Assembly: GCF_000285555.1 (NCBI RefSeq)
Contig: NZ_HE611002.1
Span: 1-64,000 of the forward strand
Length of the DNA: 64,000 nucleotides
Direction of reading: 5' to 3'
Source: Kurthia massiliensis
GTDB lineage: Bacteria > Bacillota > Bacilli > Bacillales_A > Planococcaceae
Both the position numbers and the translations under genes were made by a program. This document shows, in pieces, positions 1 to 8,967 of this stretch. Position 1 is the stretch's first letter. Every line of letters starts with the position of its first letter. The notes below the pieces were generated by a model, which was not told the DNA's origin, made no database searches, and saw only the letters and a program-made list of their open reading frames with translations.

Positions 1-23
1 CTCGTTGCTTCAGCAACTCTTAT

Positions 24-52
24 ATCTTATCATTTCAAGTTCTTGTTGTCAA
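24..52 (-). promoter_or_regulatory. Tandem promoter P3 (probable rrn)
   Basis: Read on the minus strand: TTGACA (47-52), 17-bp spacer, TAAGAT (24-29). The -35 is perfect. It is the last of three promoters before the window edge. Confidence 0.75.
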
Positions 53-100
53 GTACTTTTTTTAATAAGTTTTTTAGGTCATCTCGTTGACGACTTAATT

Positions 101-129
101 ATTATATCAACAAAACTTCATAAGTGCAA
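101..129 (-). promoter_or_regulatory. Tandem promoter P2 (probable rrn)
   Basis: Minus strand TTGCAC (124-129), 17-bp spacer, perfect TATAAT (101-106). Its -10 lies 77 bp from the P3 -10. Confidence 0.75.
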
Positions 130-175
130 GCACTTTTTTATTTTGTTTTTGTGAGTTGTTTTAACAACAAAACTA

Positions 176-204
176 ACTATACGCTTCTATACCTTATACG
201 TCAA
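176..204 (-). promoter_or_regulatory. Tandem promoter P1 (probable rrn)
   Basis: Minus strand TTGACG (199-204), 17-bp spacer, TATAGT (176-181). Its -10 lies 75 bp from that of P2, so the three promoters are almost evenly spaced. Confidence 0.7.
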
Positions 205-316
205 CCTTTTTTCTAAAATAATTTCACGTTGTTTTGAGCGCTTTTTGACCGATGTATTTTGCTATCTCAGACAATTATTCCGCCTGCTCTTCTCTATAAT
301 TTCATGTGCGCTATAT

Positions 317-349
317 AAAAAAGATCCCGAAACGTATCGTTTCGAGATC
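317..349 (-). terminator. Intrinsic terminator of salA
   Basis: Stem GATC-CGAAACG / CGTTTCG-GATC with loop TAT and one mismatch, followed on the minus strand by a run of six T. It sits 18 bases beyond the salA stop codon. Confidence 0.8.
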
Positions 350-366
350 TATCTATAGAAAAAACG

Positions 367-1437
367 TTATTTATTTTCAGCTTCGTTTAATTTATCGATC
401 ACATTTTGTGCCATTTCAATATATAACTGACCAGTTGAGTGGTTACGTGCATATACTGATGGTGCGAAATCCGCTTCGATAATTTCTGGTTGGCCTAGTG
501 GAATTTGTCCAAGTAGTTCTGTACGTAATTCTGAAGCTAATTTCGTACCGCCACCTTTACCGAAGACGAATTCTTTTTGACCAGATACTTCTGATTGGAA
601 CCAAGACATGTTTTCCACAACCCCTAAAATGTGGTGTTGTGTTTTGATTGCCATTGCACCAGCACGAGCAGCAACGAATGCAGCTGTTGGGTGAGGTGTT
701 GTTACAACGATTTCATATGATTCAGGAAGCATTTGGTGAATATCAAGTGCAACGTCACCTGTGCCTGGAGGTAAGTCTAATAGTAAGTAGTCTAATTCGC
801 CCCACTCTACATCGCGGAAAAATTGATCTAATACTTTACCTAACATTGGACCACGCCATACAACTGGTGCGTTGTTTTCAACGAAGAAGCCCATTGAAAT
901 CATTTTGACACCGAAACGTTCTACTGGGAAAATGCGATCGTTTTCTACGCGAGGCATATCTTGTACACCCATCATATCCGGTACACTGAAACCGTAGATA
1001 TCCGCATCGATTAAACCGACTTTTTTACCTAAACGTGAAAGTGCTACTGCAAGGTTAACAGATACAGTTGATTTACCTACGCCGCCTTTACCAGAAGCGA
1101 TTGAGATAAATTTTGTATTGCTAAGTGGTGATAATAAATCTTGTGCTTCTGCACGTGTTGCGTTACCGCGGAAGCTTTCTAATACAGAAGGATCTAATTC
1201 TGCAAAGCGAATACCGACTGTTTTGAAGCCCGCTTCTTTTAGTTCATTCACAATATCCATTTGGAAAGTCAGTTGTTCTGGTGTACCTAATTTTGCGATG
1301 GCCACTTTAACGCTGACATGTTCTTTTTCTTCTTTAATGCGTACTTCAAGTACCCCATTTGTTTCGGCTAGTGTTTTATGTAAAATGGGATCTTTAAAAC
1401 CGCCAAGTAATTCATAAACTTGTTGTTCATTAATCAC
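367..1437 (-). CDS. salA: Mrp/NBP35-type P-loop ATPase, SalA-like
   Basis: A 356-residue Mrp/ApbC-family ATPase. An N-terminal DUF59-like domain (about 1-90) is followed by the ParA/MinD-like domain with the deviant Walker A GKGGVGKST (116-124) and the DLPPGTGD motif. Mrp proteins that carry Fe-S clusters normally have a C-terminal CxxC; I see none after ENMSWF, which matches B. subtilis SalA, a regulator that affects degradative-enzyme expression, rather than a cluster carrier. The start is GTG behind AGGAG. In B. subtilis salA also lies downstream of the rpsI end of the ribosomal clusters, but the sporulation genes cwlD, gerD and kbaA found beside it there are missing here. Confidence 0.85.
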   Translation of the reverse strand: MINEQQVYELLGGFKDPILHKTLAETNGVLEVRIKEEKEHVSVKVAIAKLGTPEQLTFQMDIVNELKEAGFKTVGIRFAELDPSVLESFRGNATRAEAQDLLSPLSNTKFISIASGKGGVGKSTVSVNLAVALSRLGKKVGLIDADIYGFSVPDMMGVQDMPRVENDRIFPVERFGVKMISMGFFVENNAPVVWRGPMLGKVLDQFFRDVEWGELDYLLLDLPPGTGDVALDIHQMLPESYEIVVTTPHPTAAFVAARAGAMAIKTQHHILGVVENMSWFQSEVSGQKEFVFGKGGGTKLASELRTELLGQIPLGQPEIIEADFAPSVYARNHSTGQLYIEMAQNVIDKLNEAENK

Positions 1438-1626
1438 GTTCTAACACTCCTCATATATATCAATATCAATTTAAAGTATAACATAACTACTCTCAAAACC
1501 CTTCATACTTTGTCACGCGTTTGTCACATCATTAATTCTTCATTTTTTTACGTAATTACCATTACATTTCACGTCTTTTAGGTCTATATTAAAGATTGTA
1601 AATTATCATAAAGGACAGATTTTAAC

Positions 1627-2658
1627 ATGAGTGAATCCAAGCAACGCATTTTCGTCTTTGATAATGTGAAAGCTCTTTTAATCGTCTTAGTCGTTTTAGG
1701 ACACGCAGCAGATTATTATACAGATCAGTTCGAATCGATGCGCATGTTCTTCTTCTATATTTACTTGTTTCATATGCCCCTCTTTATTTTCTTAGCGGGC
1801 TTATTTAGTAAATCGACTATTTTAAAAGATCCTTTCCGTATTGAAAAGATCGCTAATTTTCTCGTACTTTATTTCATACTCGAAATATTGTTTTATTTCA
1901 TTATCCATTATTGGTTAGGCAATCAATCTTATAACTTTAATCCATTTGTTGAAAATGGTGTGCCATGGTTTATGTTCGCGATGGCCGCTTGGTTATGTAT
2001 CGGTCGCGTCATTCGTCGCGTACCTGCCTATATCGTGTTACCTGTCAGCATTATCGCTGCGTTATTAATCGGTTATACACACGTCGGTGATACGCTCGTA
2101 TTATCACGCATCATCACCTTTTTCCCATTTTTTATTTTAGGGTTCTACGTTAAAACGAACGATTTAGTCGAATCATTAAAAGCACCAGAACTTAAAATCA
2201 TCTCGTGGATTTCACTCGTCTTGATCGCATTTACGATTTACTTCAATATCGACGGGTTGTACGACATGCGTAACTTATTAAGTGGACGGAATCCGTATGA
2301 CAGGGTCAATCTCGAATTGGGCATTCCTGCTTCGGGTGCAGTGATGCGTTTACTCGTCATGGTTGTGACGATTTGCATGTCTATTTCAGTCATGGCTTTA
2401 ATGACACATAAACGAACATGGTTTACTGTACTCGGTACCCGTTCATTGGCGATTTACTTTTTCCATCGCCCAATTTTATTTATTTATCAACATTATCATT
2501 TGAATGACTATTTAAAAGATGCGTTTCCACATGCATGGCTGTGGATTTACTTAGCATTTTTCTTACTCGTCTCGATCGTACTCGCAGCCGCGCCGTTCGA
2601 AAAATTGCTGTTGAGTATCCAATCATTCGTCACACGTACGATGAAACGCTCCGTATAA
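1627..2658 (+). CDS. Membrane acyltransferase family 3 protein
   Basis: A 343-residue integral membrane protein with about ten hydrophobic segments. The N-terminus carries the acyltransferase-3 signature FDNVKALLIVLVVLGH (11-26), whose His is the proposed catalytic residue of the OafA/YrhL/WecH-type family that transfers acetyl or other acyl groups to cell-surface sugars or peptidoglycan. The length fits the short forms without a C-terminal SGNH domain. AAAGGAC precedes the ATG. It stands alone, convergent with the MaoC gene and sharing its terminator. The substrate cannot be told from sequence or context. Confidence 0.75.
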   Translation: MSESKQRIFVFDNVKALLIVLVVLGHAADYYTDQFESMRMFFFYIYLFHMPLFIFLAGLFSKSTILKDPFRIEKIANFLVLYFILEILFYFIIHYWLGNQSYNFNPFVENGVPWFMFAMAAWLCIGRVIRRVPAYIVLPVSIIAALLIGYTHVGDTLVLSRIITFFPFFILGFYVKTNDLVESLKAPELKIISWISLVLIAFTIYFNIDGLYDMRNLLSGRNPYDRVNLELGIPASGAVMRLLVMVVTICMSISVMALMTHKRTWFTVLGTRSLAIYFFHRPILFIYQHYHLNDYLKDAFPHAWLWIYLAFFLLVSIVLAAAPFEKLLLSIQSFVTRTMKRSV

Positions 2659-2662
2659 AAAA

Positions 2663-2687
2663 GCATCACGCCACAAAAGCGTGATGC
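2663..2687. terminator. Bidirectional intrinsic terminator
   Basis: Perfect stem GCATCACGC / GCGTGATGC with a 7-base loop, flanked by A-rich and T-rich runs. It lies between the convergent acyltransferase and MaoC genes and overlaps neither stop codon. Confidence 0.85.
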
Positions 2688-2693
2688 TTTTTA

Positions 2694-3140
2694 TTATTTC
2701 GTCGCTGTTGCTGCTTCGTCTGTAGATGCTGCTTCTTCGACTACTGGTACTTTTACAACCGCATCGCCTTCGACAACTGTTTTACCATCTTGGTTTGTCA
2801 CTGTCGTAATTAGCTTTACGATATCTTTTTTAATAAACTCTGCGACTTCTACTTTCGCTGTCACTGTATCACCAATGTAAACAGGACGCGTGAATTTTAA
2901 GTTTTGACCTAAGTAAATTGTACCTTCACCCGGTAGCTTCATACCGATTGTTGTTGAAATAAGTGACGATACGAGCATGCCATGTGCTACGCGGTCTTTA
3001 AAGATCGACGCTTCACCAGCAACTTTGTTAATATGTATCGGATTTAAATCACCTGAAATACCTGCGAACTGATAAACATCGAACTCACTAATCGTTTTTG
3101 AAAACTCTGCTGTTGAACCAATATCAAATTTTACAACCAT
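2694..3140 (-). CDS. MaoC-like (R)-specific enoyl-CoA hydratase
   Basis: A 148-residue single hot-dog protein of the MaoC dehydratase family. Residues 21-40 contain the hydratase motif with the Asp31/His36 pair (GDLNPIH) that activates water in PhaJ-type enoyl-CoA hydratases; HGMLVSSL and FTRPVYIGDTV are also typical. It probably hydrates trans-2-enoyl-CoA to (R)-3-hydroxyacyl-CoA. The last 20 residues are a Thr/Ala/Glu-rich tail that looks disordered. It is monocistronic, with its own promoter and terminator. The physiological substrate is unknown. Confidence 0.8.
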   Translation of the reverse strand: MVVKFDIGSTAEFSKTISEFDVYQFAGISGDLNPIHINKVAGEASIFKDRVAHGMLVSSLISTTIGMKLPGEGTIYLGQNLKFTRPVYIGDTVTAKVEVAEFIKKDIVKLITTVTNQDGKTVVEGDAVVKVPVVEEAASTDEAATATK

Positions 3141-3181
3141 GTTAAAGCCTCCAATTCCTCATATTTAAACGCGTTTGTATC

Positions 3182-3210
3182 ATCATAACTAATTTTAGGA
3201 TAAAAGTAAA
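3182..3210 (-). promoter_or_regulatory. Promoter of the MaoC gene
   Basis: Minus strand TTTACT (3205-3210), 17-bp spacer, TATGAT (3182-3187). It is about 40 bp upstream of the ATG. Confidence 0.5.
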
Positions 3211-3224
3211 TATTTAACATATAT

Positions 3225-3257
3225 AAAACCGCCTCTACAAAATGTGAGACGGTTTTT
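3225..3257 (-). terminator. Intrinsic terminator of the chloride channel gene
   Basis: Hairpin AAACCG-TCTC...GAGG-CGGTTTT on the minus strand with a T run, seven bases after the ClC stop. Confidence 0.75.
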
Positions 3258-3263
3258 CATCTT

Positions 3264-4481
3264 TTATGAAGTTGTTGCATGGACGGATTGTGCTTTATGC
3301 TGACGGAATCGTTGTGTCACAATCGACACAACGATAATAAATGGCGCAAATTGTAGTGGGAATAAAAAGAGGAGTAGCGCTGCTGTAACAATTGGTTGTC
3401 CTAAAATAACCGTACAGCACGTAGCGACAATAATCGCAATTAATAATCCTGGTGTATACGGAAATACGTTAGCAAATGCAAAGCCAATCGCGACGCTTGC
3501 AAAAATGGCCGGAAAAATTTTACCACCACGCCATCCGCAAGCAAAGCAAATATTCGTCAATAACATTTTTCCTAGTCCAATCCACAACAATGCGCCGAGC
3601 GACATCGTCACCGCTTCTACTGAAAAATGTTTCAATGCATGTTCTCCTGAAAATAAAAAGTACGAGGACATCATGCCAAACAAACCGATGAATAGTCCAC
3701 CGATGATACCGAGCAACAATTTAGATTGAAACTTCGCTGCAAGTCGATCGCTCAATGCTTCTGTTTTCAAGAAAAAAAGACCCGCTACGTAGCCGATCGC
3801 GATTGCTGGGATGATGAAAAGGAACGCTTGCCACGTCCACTGTACAGTAGGTGTTGTAATCGCAAAAATGCTTTCTTTATCGAAAAAGTTATTCACAGTG
3901 CTAAACGCAATAATTCCGAGCGCTGTGGATAACCCGTATAACAATATTTTTTGCCATTTTGGATACGTCGTTTTCGACTCTTCAAGCGCTTCGCTGACCC
4001 CGACAAGTGGTGCATGGAAAATCGCAGAAAGCATCGCGCCAATTTCTAGTTGAATGAGTTGCTCTTTTTGTTGCCACGTCAATTTCAGGCGATCACCTAC
4101 CCACGTAATTAAACCTCCAACGATACTCGCAAGTGCTCCTTCTGGACCGAGACTTGCGCCGAATGCGAGTACGATAACACCCATGACGAAATTCGGCCAT
4201 AGTTGCTTTTTGTACGCAACAGCTTTCGTTTGTTGAAACTCTTCAAGCGTTTCGTGAATCGTCTTCGGATATTGACCAACATATTTTTGAAGCAAGCCGA
4301 TGATAACACCACCGACTAACCCAACAATGAGTGGATAAAACGACCAGTCGAGTCGCTCCGGTACGACTTCCCAAATCATTTCAATACACCATTCAACGAA
4401 TAATAAAAACAATGCCGCAATACTACCGACAAAAGCACCTAACAATGCACTATAGACGAAAAAAATCGCCGTAAACTTCAC
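3264..4481 (-). CDS. Voltage-gated chloride channel (ClC) family protein
   Basis: A 405-residue ClC-superfamily channel or H+/Cl- exchanger with about ten membrane helices. GASLGPEGALA (108-118) matches the GxEGP selectivity region with Glu114 as the gating glutamate, and GGKIFPAIF near the C-terminal third matches GxFxP. The open frame extends 43 codons further upstream into rpsI, but that segment is not ClC-like. AAGGAGG lies six bases before the GTG at 4479-4481, so I start there. It is monocistronic between two terminators. Whether it transports chloride or fluoride cannot be told with certainty. Confidence 0.8.
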   Translation of the reverse strand: MKFTAIFFVYSALLGAFVGSIAALFLLFVEWCIEMIWEVVPERLDWSFYPLIVGLVGGVIIGLLQKYVGQYPKTIHETLEEFQQTKAVAYKKQLWPNFVMGVIVLAFGASLGPEGALASIVGGLITWVGDRLKLTWQQKEQLIQLEIGAMLSAIFHAPLVGVSEALEESKTTYPKWQKILLYGLSTALGIIAFSTVNNFFDKESIFAITTPTVQWTWQAFLFIIPAIAIGYVAGLFFLKTEALSDRLAAKFQSKLLLGIIGGLFIGLFGMMSSYFLFSGEHALKHFSVEAVTMSLGALLWIGLGKMLLTNICFACGWRGGKIFPAIFASVAIGFAFANVFPYTPGLLIAIIVATCCTVILGQPIVTAALLLFLFPLQFAPFIIVVSIVTQRFRQHKAQSVHATTS

Positions 4482-4532
4482 ACAATCCCTCCTTATATGT
4501 CGTGATGTGTGTTGTATACCCGTTTTTTGCAC

Positions 4533-4564
4533 ACAAAAAAAGCCACTCTCGAAAGAATGACTTT
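4533..4564 (-). terminator. Intrinsic terminator of rplM-rpsI
   Basis: Ten-pair stem (with two G-U pairs in the minus-strand RNA) between 4539-4548 and 4555-4564, followed by a run of T. Confidence 0.8.
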
Positions 4565-4584
4565 TTGCATTCGGAAAACGAAAA

Positions 4585-4977
4585 TTAACGTTTTGAGAAT
4601 TGAGGTGCACGACGAGCGCCGCGTAGACCTGGTTTTTTACGTTCTTTCATACGAGGGTCACGAGTAAGTAAACCTGCAGATTTAAGAACTGGACGGAAAT
4701 CAGGGTCAACAGTTAGTAACGCACGAGCGATACCGTGGCGGATTGCGCCAGCTTGACCTGTGAAACCACCACCGTTAACATTTACAAAAATGTCATAGCT
4801 GCCAAGAGTTTCAGTAGCTACTAGTGGTTGTTTGATGATTTCGCGTAAAGTTTCGAATGGTACGTAGTTTTCAACTGCGCGATTGTTGATTACGATTTTG
4901 CCTTCGCCTGGTACTAAACGTACGCGGGCAGTAGAGCTTTTACGACGGCCTGTGCCGATATATTGAACTTGTGCCAA
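4585..4977 (-). CDS. rpsI: 30S ribosomal protein S9
   Basis: A 130-residue S9, full length. It has the [14 protein letters not shown] start, the [19 protein letters not shown] core and the basic tail ending RRAPQFSKR that reaches the P-site tRNA in the 30S head. It follows rplM by 21 bases in the conserved rplM-rpsI pair and ends at a strong terminator. Confidence 0.97.
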   Translation of the reverse strand: MAQVQYIGTGRRKSSTARVRLVPGEGKIVINNRAVENYVPFETLREIIKQPLVATETLGSYDIFVNVNGGGFTGQAGAIRHGIARALLTVDPDFRPVLKSAGLLTRDPRMKERKKPGLRGARRAPQFSKR

Positions 4978-4998
4978 GATATTGTCCTCCTCTAATAA

Positions 4999-5436
4999 TT
5001 ATCCGCGAAGCGTGTAAGCTTCTGGTTGTTGTGCTGCGTGTGGGTGTTCAGCGCCAGCGTATACGTGTAATTTTTTGAATGTTTGACGACCTAAAGAGTT
5101 TTTAGGAAGCATGCCTTTTACAGCTAATTCAAGCATTTGTACAGGGTATTTTTCTTTCATTTCGCCTGCAGTACGTTGTTTTAAACCACCTGCATATTGA
5201 GTGTGACGGTAGTAGATTTTACCTTGTAATTTGTTACCTGTTAATTCGATTTTTTCTGCATTAATGATGATCACGTGATCACCAGTGTCAACGTTCGGTG
5301 TGAATGTTGGTTTATTTTTACCACGTAAAATAGCTGCTACTTCTGAAGCTAAACGACCAAGAGTTTGGCCTTCAGCGTCAACAACGAACCATTTACGTTC
5401 TACTTCGTGGCCTTTTGCCATGAATGTTGTACGCAT
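4999..5436 (-). CDS. rplM: 50S ribosomal protein L13
   Basis: A 145-residue L13 starting [16 protein letters not shown], as in other Bacillales. An additional ATG three bases upstream (5439) would add one Met; family alignment favours the second, although the AGGAGG spacing (9 versus 12 bases) fits the first. It is the first gene of the rplM-rpsI unit, behind its own promoter and a leader. Confidence 0.96.
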   Translation of the reverse strand: MRTTFMAKGHEVERKWFVVDAEGQTLGRLASEVAAILRGKNKPTFTPNVDTGDHVIIINAEKIELTGNKLQGKIYYRHTQYAGGLKQRTAGEMKEKYPVQMLELAVKGMLPKNSLGRQTFKKLHVYAGAEHPHAAQQPEAYTLRG

Positions 5437-5551
5437 CATTGTTAGTATCCTCCTACAATTTCAATTAATTCTATAAAATCTGTTCCAATTGTTTTCTTTA
5501 TCCTCATAAGAAAAGATTCGGGGCTTATCTTGTGGGGTAATGAAAATACCA
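5437..5551 (-). ncRNA. rplM 5' leader, possible L13 leader element
   Basis: A transcribed leader of about 115 bases between the rplM promoter and start codon. L13 autoregulatory leaders are known in this position in Bacillales. I see no strong terminator in it, and I assign it mainly by position. Confidence 0.4.
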
Positions 5552-5557
5552 TACATC

Positions 5558-5586
5558 ATCTTATAACACTAGGCAACTTAAGTCAA
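5558..5586 (-). promoter_or_regulatory. Promoter of rplM-rpsI
   Basis: Minus strand TTGACT (5581-5586), 17-bp spacer, TAAGAT (5558-5563). It lies in the gap downstream of truA. Confidence 0.7.
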
Positions 5587-5618
5587 GCATTTTCGATAAA
5601 ACACTAGGACGAGTTGTA

Positions 5619-6368
5619 CTACTGTGGATAATGTACTTTTTCGAGGTATAAACCTTGTGGTGGCGCCGTTTTTCCGGCTTGTGCGCGATCCATCGACGCC
5701 ACAATTTGTGCGAGTTCTGCTGGTTCACGCTTCGAAATTCCTACTTCCCATAATGTGCCTGCAATAATACGCACCATATTGTATAAGAAGCCATTTCCAC
5801 GAATGATCATGTGCAGTTCCTCACCGTGCCACTCGAAGTCAAGCGCCTCGACCGTACGCACTTTATCCTTCACGCTCGTGTTCGCTGCACAGAAGCAAGA
5901 GAAGTCATGTGTACCGATAATATGCTGTGCCGCTTGTTGCATACGTGCAACATCTGGCTTTTGCCCATTCGTCGGTGTCGTATGGAAACGACGGAACGGA
6001 TCGGCAATTTTCGTGCACGACCAAATGTAGCGATATTGTTTGCCATGTACACTGTAACGCGCATGAAAATCACTTGCAACTTCTTCCATGTGCAACACGC
6101 GAATGTCTCCTGGCAATTGTACGTTTAATGCTGTCACGTACTTATCGACCGGAATGTTTAACGTCGTATCAAAATGAATGACTTGTCCTAATGCATGTAC
6201 GCGAGCGTCGGTACGACCACTCGCTGTCACATGCACCGTTTCGTCACTTTTATGCATACGCGTTAAGATTTTTTCGATTTCTTCTTGAACAGTACGTTGC
6301 TTCGGCTGTACTTGATAGCCCGCAAAGTTCGTACCGTCATAAGCAATCGTTGCTTTTAAACGTCTCAT
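5619..6368 (-). CDS. truA: tRNA pseudouridine(38-40) synthase TruA
   Basis: A 249-residue TruA, which isomerises U38-U40 in tRNA anticodon arms. The catalytic Asp54 lies in GRTDARVHALGQVIHF. DGTNFAGYQ (11-19) and NGFLYNMVRIIAGTL near the C-terminus are also family motifs. It is the last gene of the ecfA1-ecfA2-ecfT-truA unit, 17 bases after ecfT. One consensus DnaA box happens to fall at its 3' end (5623-5631). Confidence 0.95.
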   Translation of the reverse strand: MRRLKATIAYDGTNFAGYQVQPKQRTVQEEIEKILTRMHKSDETVHVTASGRTDARVHALGQVIHFDTTLNIPVDKYVTALNVQLPGDIRVLHMEEVASDFHARYSVHGKQYRYIWSCTKIADPFRRFHTTPTNGQKPDVARMQQAAQHIIGTHDFSCFCAANTSVKDKVRTVEALDFEWHGEELHMIIRGNGFLYNMVRIIAGTLWEVGISKREPAELAQIVASMDRAQAGKTAPPQGLYLEKVHYPQ

Positions 6369-6385
6369 GTATATAGAAACTCCTT

Positions 6386-7180
6386 TTAATTACGTAAAAA
6401 TACGAGCAATGCGATAAAGATGAGTAACAATACTAGTGCCATCGTATCTCGCAGTTGCCATTTTAATTGGCGATAACGTGTACGACCTTCGCCGCCACGA
6501 TAACCTCTTACTTCCATCGCCGTTGCTAAATCTTCAGCACGTTTAAATGCACTAACAAAAAGTGGCACGAGTAACGGCACGACCGCTTTTACACGATCTT
6601 TAATTGGACCAGACGTTAAATCTGAGCCACGTGCCATTTGTGCTTTCATAATTTTATCAGTTTCGTCCATTAATGTCGGAATGAAGCGTAGGGCAATCGA
6701 CATCATTAGTGCCAATTCATGCACTGGTAATTTCACCTTTTTCAACGGATTTAATAACATTTCCATCCCGTCCGTAATAGCGATGGGTGATGTCGTTAAC
6801 GTTAAAATCGATGTAATAAATACGAGCACTAAGAAACGAATTGAAATGTAAATCCCTTGTCGTACCCCTTCTTCGTAAATGTGGATAAACTTCCAATCGA
6901 CGAGTAGTGCGCCACCTTTCGTAAAGAAGATGTGCAATACGAGCGTGAAGACGAGCAAGATCAGTACAGGCTTCAAACCATTAATTAAATAACGTAATTT
7001 AATTTTTGATAAAAGCATCACAATAAACGTAAACGCGAGCAATGCTGCATACGACCACGTGTTGTTTGCTAAAAAGACCGCAATAATAAAAATAAAGACG
7101 AATAACAATTTCGCACGTGAGTCCATTTTATGCACGATGGAATCACCCGGTAAAAATCGACCAAAAATCATTTTCCCCAT
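6386..7180 (-). CDS. ecfT: ECF transporter transmembrane subunit EcfT
   Basis: A 264-residue membrane protein of the CbiQ/EcfT family, the shared scaffold of group II energy-coupling factor transporters for vitamins and trace metals. About five or six membrane helices are visible. The cytoplasmic coupling region shows ARG motifs (MARGSD) and MEVRGYRGGEGRTRYR that contact the two ATPases. Its ATG overlaps the ecfA2 stop by one base, a sign of translational coupling. Substrate-binding S components are not encoded in this window. Confidence 0.93.
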   Translation of the reverse strand: MGKMIFGRFLPGDSIVHKMDSRAKLLFVFIFIIAVFLANNTWSYAALLAFTFIVMLLSKIKLRYLINGLKPVLILLVFTLVLHIFFTKGGALLVDWKFIHIYEEGVRQGIYISIRFLVLVFITSILTLTTSPIAITDGMEMLLNPLKKVKLPVHELALMMSIALRFIPTLMDETDKIMKAQMARGSDLTSGPIKDRVKAVVPLLVPLFVSAFKRAEDLATAMEVRGYRGGEGRTRYRQLKWQLRDTMALVLLLIFIALLVFLRN

Positions 7181-8046
7181 TATCGCTCACGCTCCTTTAC
7201 AGCTTGCCCAAGCGATTCTGCTAATTGTTCCTCCGTTAGACACAATACCGGCAGTGTGAAGCCGATACGTGCTTCTAAACGTTTTTGGAACTGAATGATA
7301 TGTGGTACTTCTAAACGGAACTCTGCTAACTTCTCCGCATCGCTGAAAATTTCAAGCGGCGAACCAGTTAACACGCAGCGTCCATCATACATAATCGCAA
7401 TTCGATTCGCATAACGCGCAGCATCTTCCATACTGTGCGTCACGAGAATCATCGTTAAGCCTTGTTCTTTATATAAACGATAAAACAGCTCCATAATTTC
7501 TTTACGACCGCGCGGATCTAACCCAGCTGTCGGTTCATCAAGTACGATCACTTCGGGCTTCATCGCTAGTACACCTGCAATAGCAACACGACGCATTTGA
7601 CCACCTGACAAATCAAACGGTGATTTTTCTAACACGCTATCCGGTAAGCCAACGAGTTGCACCATTTCGCGCGCACGCTTTTCAGCTTCTTGTTCACTGA
7701 CGCCGAAGTTCATCGGACCGAACATAATATCTTTGAGCACCGTTTCTTCAAATAGTTGATGCTCTGGAAATTGGAAAACGATGCCGACTTTTTGACGCAC
7801 AGGTCGCAAATCTTTCGGTTTCTTCTTTCGTTCGATGATTGCATCGCCGATACGTACGACGCCTTCTGTCGGTTTCAGCAATGCATTTAAATGTTGTAAG
7901 ATGGTCGATTTACCTGAACCAGTGTGGCCGATAATCGCTTGATAGCTACCACTCGGAATGTTTAAATCGACGTCATATAGTGCGCGTTTTTCAAACGGTG
8001 TGCCGACGCCGTAGCTATAACTTACTTTTTGAAGTTCGATATCCAT
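7180..8046 (-). CDS. ecfA2: ECF transporter ATPase EcfA2
   Basis: A 288-residue ABC ATPase. Walker A is GHTGSGKST (about 39-47), the signature is [13 protein letters not shown], and Walker B with the catalytic Glu is [25 protein letters not shown] after the switch His is EcfA2-like. It pairs with EcfA1 to power vitamin uptake through EcfT. It overlaps ecfA1 by 25 bases and ecfT by one. Confidence 0.93.
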   Translation of the reverse strand: MDIELQKVSYSYGVGTPFEKRALYDVDLNIPSGSYQAIIGHTGSGKSTILQHLNALLKPTEGVVRIGDAIIERKKKPKDLRPVRQKVGIVFQFPEHQLFEETVLKDIMFGPMNFGVSEQEAEKRAREMVQLVGLPDSVLEKSPFDLSGGQMRRVAIAGVLAMKPEVIVLDEPTAGLDPRGRKEIMELFYRLYKEQGLTMILVTHSMEDAARYANRIAIMYDGRCVLTGSPLEIFSDAEKLAEFRLEVPHIIQFQKRLEARIGFTLPVLCLTEEQLAESLGQAVKERER

Positions 8047-8867
8047 ATATCATTCACCAACTCTTCTTCTGTCATATAACCACCTTGCAGTGATACACCT
8101 TGCGCTTGTAGTAACTTCGCCATTTTAATCGGGAACGGTAAATCAAGACCGAGCTTGACGAGTTCATCCCCTAAATCAAAAATTTGTTGCGGCGTACCTT
8201 CTGCAAACTTTTTCCCGCCATTCATAAATAATAAGCGGTCTGCCATCATCGCTTCTTCTAAATCGTGTGTAATCGATAAAACTGTTAAGCCCGTTTCTTC
8301 ACGCAATTTGCGGACCGTTGCTAACACTTCAGCACGACCTTGCGGGTCAAGCATCGACGTCGCCTCATCTAAAATTAAAATACGCGGGCGAAGTGCAAGT
8401 GCTCCTGCGATGGCGACACGCTGCTTTTGGCCACCCGATAAGTGCTGTGGCTCACGATCTAAAAATTGCTCCATCTTCACTTGCGCAAGTGCTGTATGTA
8501 CGCGCGCTACCATATCTTCATACGGTACGCCATTGTTTTCAAGCGCGAACGCAACGTCGTCTTGCACTGTTGCGCCGACGAATTGGTTATCTGGATTTTG
8601 GAACACCATGCCCATTTGCGAGCGAATATCCCATAAATTATCTTCATTCATTGGTTGAGCTAGTACATTTACTGCCCCTTGCTGTGGAAATAGTAAACCG
8701 TTAATAATACGTGCCAATGTCGATTTTCCTGAACCGTTATGGCCGACAATCGCAATCCATTCACCTTCGTATACGTTAAATGACACATCTTCTACTGCAT
8801 TTTTCGAATTTGCTTCTTCTGGCGTATACGTGAACGTAATGTTTTTTAGTGATAGTATTTCATTCAT
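8022..8867 (-). CDS. ecfA1: ECF transporter ATPase EcfA1
   Basis: A 281-residue ABC ATPase. Walker A is [17 protein letters not shown], the Q-loop is [15 protein letters not shown], the signature is [15 protein letters not shown] and Walker B is [13 protein letters not shown]. It is the first gene of the ecf-truA operon, with GAGGAG before the ATG. The proposed promoter overlaps the terminator hairpin just upstream. Confidence 0.93.
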   Translation of the reverse strand: MNEILSLKNITFTYTPEEANSKNAVEDVSFNVYEGEWIAIVGHNGSGKSTLARIINGLLFPQQGAVNVLAQPMNEDNLWDIRSQMGMVFQNPDNQFVGATVQDDVAFALENNGVPYEDMVARVHTALAQVKMEQFLDREPQHLSGGQKQRVAIAGALALRPRILILDEATSMLDPQGRAEVLATVRKLREETGLTVLSITHDLEEAMMADRLLFMNGGKKFAEGTPQQIFDLGDELVKLGLDLPFPIKMAKLLQAQGVSLQGGYMTEEELVNDIWISNFKK

Positions 8868-8938
8868 GCTGGAACTCCTCTCTCACTCGATGCTGCGCTT
8901 CTCTCCATTCTAACTGAGCACGCTTCATCATTAAAGAG

Positions 8939-8967
8939 ATTGTATACAAAAAAGACGACTTTGTCAT
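8939..8967 (-). promoter_or_regulatory. Promoter of ecfA1-ecfA2-ecfT-truA, inside a terminator
   Basis: Minus strand ATGACA (8962-8967), 17-bp spacer, TACAAT (8939-8944), each 5 of 6 to consensus. The -35 lies in the loop and 3' arm of the terminator at 8946-8985. Confidence 0.6.

Larger units (their letters stand above)
1..366 (-). other. Gene-free promoter region of a probable rRNA operon
   Basis: No coding frame is visible here. The region holds the salA terminator at its right end and three tandem sigma-A-type promoters pointing left, out of the window. A short inverted repeat (GTTGC-TTCA-GCAAC, 4-17) follows the last promoter. Multiple tandem promoters with near-consensus hexamers are typical of rRNA operons in Bacillales, and in B. 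subtilis an rRNA operon lies downstream of this gene block. The 16S gene itself is outside the window, so the target is inferred. Confidence 0.7.

Noticed and set aside
122-146. A plus-strand hairpin with a T run
   Set aside because: AAGTGC-AA-GCACTT coincides with the P2 -35 region; no plus-strand gene ends here, so I treat it as part of the promoter.
4482-4610. N-terminal extension of the ClC protein
   Set aside because: It runs over the rpsI terminator and into rpsI, has no similarity to ClC, and a good ribosome site precedes the GTG at 4481.
5623-5631. A single DnaA box at the end of truA
   Set aside because: Isolated and in coding sequence; others at 6880 and about 21045 are alike. Probably chance.
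8155-8658. A 167-codon plus-strand frame
   Set aside because: It is antisense to ecfA1, which has intact ATPase motifs.
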